64,000 bases of DNA from contig CAWKIA010000039.1 of the NCBI GenBank assembly GCA_963849635.1, positions 100,999-164,998 of the forward strand. The letters are read 5' to 3'. Position 1 is the stretch's first letter, and each line of letters opens with the position of its first letter. Below the pieces are notes generated by a model that worked only from the letters and a program-made list of their open reading frames with translations, did not search any database and was not told the DNA's origin. Positions 63,528 through 64,000 of the stretch are shown here, piece after piece. Made by a program: the position numbers and the translations under genes. Source of the stretch: CAVRUD01 sp963849635. Lineage in GTDB: Bacteria > Chloroflexota > Chloroflexia > Thermomicrobiales > UBA6265.

Positions 63528-64000
63528 CGACCCCGGGATGCCTGCCCCGCCCCCAGCGGCAGCGCCTGCGCTGCCGACGGCGCGGGTGCTGACGGTTGCC
63601 GGTACCTTCCGACTCCGGCGGCGGCGCCGGCATTCAGGCCGATCTCAAGACGATGCTCGCCTTCGGGGTGCACGGAATGAGCGTGCTCACCGCTGTCACC
63701 GCTCAGAACTCGCTGGGCGTGCAGGGGCCTGGTGGCCGCTGCCCAGGAGGCGGTCCGCAGCCAGTACCGCAGCGTCGTCGACGACATCGGGGTCGATGCG
63801 ATCAAGACCGGGATGCTCGGTACCGCCGCGACCACCCGCCTGGTGACCCAGCTCCTGAAGGGTCTGCCCATCGGGGTGCCGGTGGTGGTCGATCCGGTCT
63901 GCGCGAGCAAGCACGGCGATGTGCTGATCGACGACTACGTGCGGCCACCCTGCGTGACGACCTGCTTCCGGTGGCGACGGTGATCACGCCGAACCTGCCC
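63524..64000 (+). CDS. thiD: hydroxymethylpyrimidine/phosphomethylpyrimidine kinase ThiD, 3' end cut by window
   Basis: Phosphorylates HMP in thiamine synthesis. GTG 63524 overlaps the thiL stop, so the genes are coupled. Pieces: VLTVAG then DSGGGAGIQADLKTMLAFG, the ribokinase-fold sugar site, VHGMSVLTAVTAQNSLGV, and DIGVDAIKTGMLGTAATT with VPVVVDPVCASKHGD. At least three frame changes. The anion-hole and ATP site lie past the window end. Confidence 0.75.

Overview
The window is a composite. Bases 1 to about 58,930 read as one bacterial chromosome of roughly 60% GC. Gene content and protein style suggest Chloroflexota, most like the Thermomicrobia/Sphaerobacter group; this is inference from family resemblance, not a tested placement. 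Bases from about 58,950 to 64,000 are clearly richer in GC, carry an actinobacterial gene order (ddl, DUF3515, Lrp/AsnC, thiL, thiD) and are full of frameshifts. They join the first part in the middle of pstC. I read the join as an assembly chimera.

Layout of the first part. 1-1567: rsmA (cut by the window edge) and selD, the latter with an in-frame UGA read as selenocysteine. 1706-5305: DUF952 protein, secreted CrtC-like lipocalin protein, ABC ATPase, L,D-transpeptidase. 5490-9681: recJ and lon. 9932-13739: phospholipase D-like protein, a 15-residue-repeat membrane protein, a YtxH-like protein, purK, purE. 13747-17182: pyrG, a UPF0173 hydrolase, recX. 17556-19394: a possible promoter-operator, an SH3/L,D-transpeptidase and a ferritin-like protein. 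19550-21923: a Zn/Mn-type ABC permease and ATPase beside a Fur-family repressor. 22071-28038: DUF2207 protein, WecG/TagA/CpsF glycosyltransferase, FixC-like flavoprotein, pterin dehydratase, zinc metallopeptidase, followed by a small inverted-repeat element.

28222-37916 is a nine-gene leftward operon for myo-inositol: binding protein, permease, ATPase, iolE, split transketolase N and C subunits, iolG, iolB, iolD. iolC, iolJ and iolA are not in the window, and a transketolase fills part of the operon, so a transketolase branch acting on the inositol intermediate 2-deoxy-5-keto-gluconate is worth testing. 38272-43006: O-methyltransferase, HAD phosphatase, PfpI protein, two M20 peptidases. 43058-45258: thrS with a T-box leader and its own promoter. 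45269-46889: D-Ala-D-Ala carboxypeptidase and tRNA-Val. 46980-47870: a badly frameshifted membrane protein gene. 47919-54890: M48 protease, small membrane protein, peroxiredoxin, RNase H-like protein, EF-G-like GTPase, M42 aminopeptidase, coaX. 55023-58945: S41 protease, a PhoB/PhoP-type regulator behind 11-bp direct repeats, pstS and the first third of pstC.

Seven otherwise normal genes in the first part each hold one apparent indel. The block at 46,980-47,870 and everything after 58,950 hold one every 100-250 bases. Single frameshifts should therefore be treated as sequence error until reads say otherwise.
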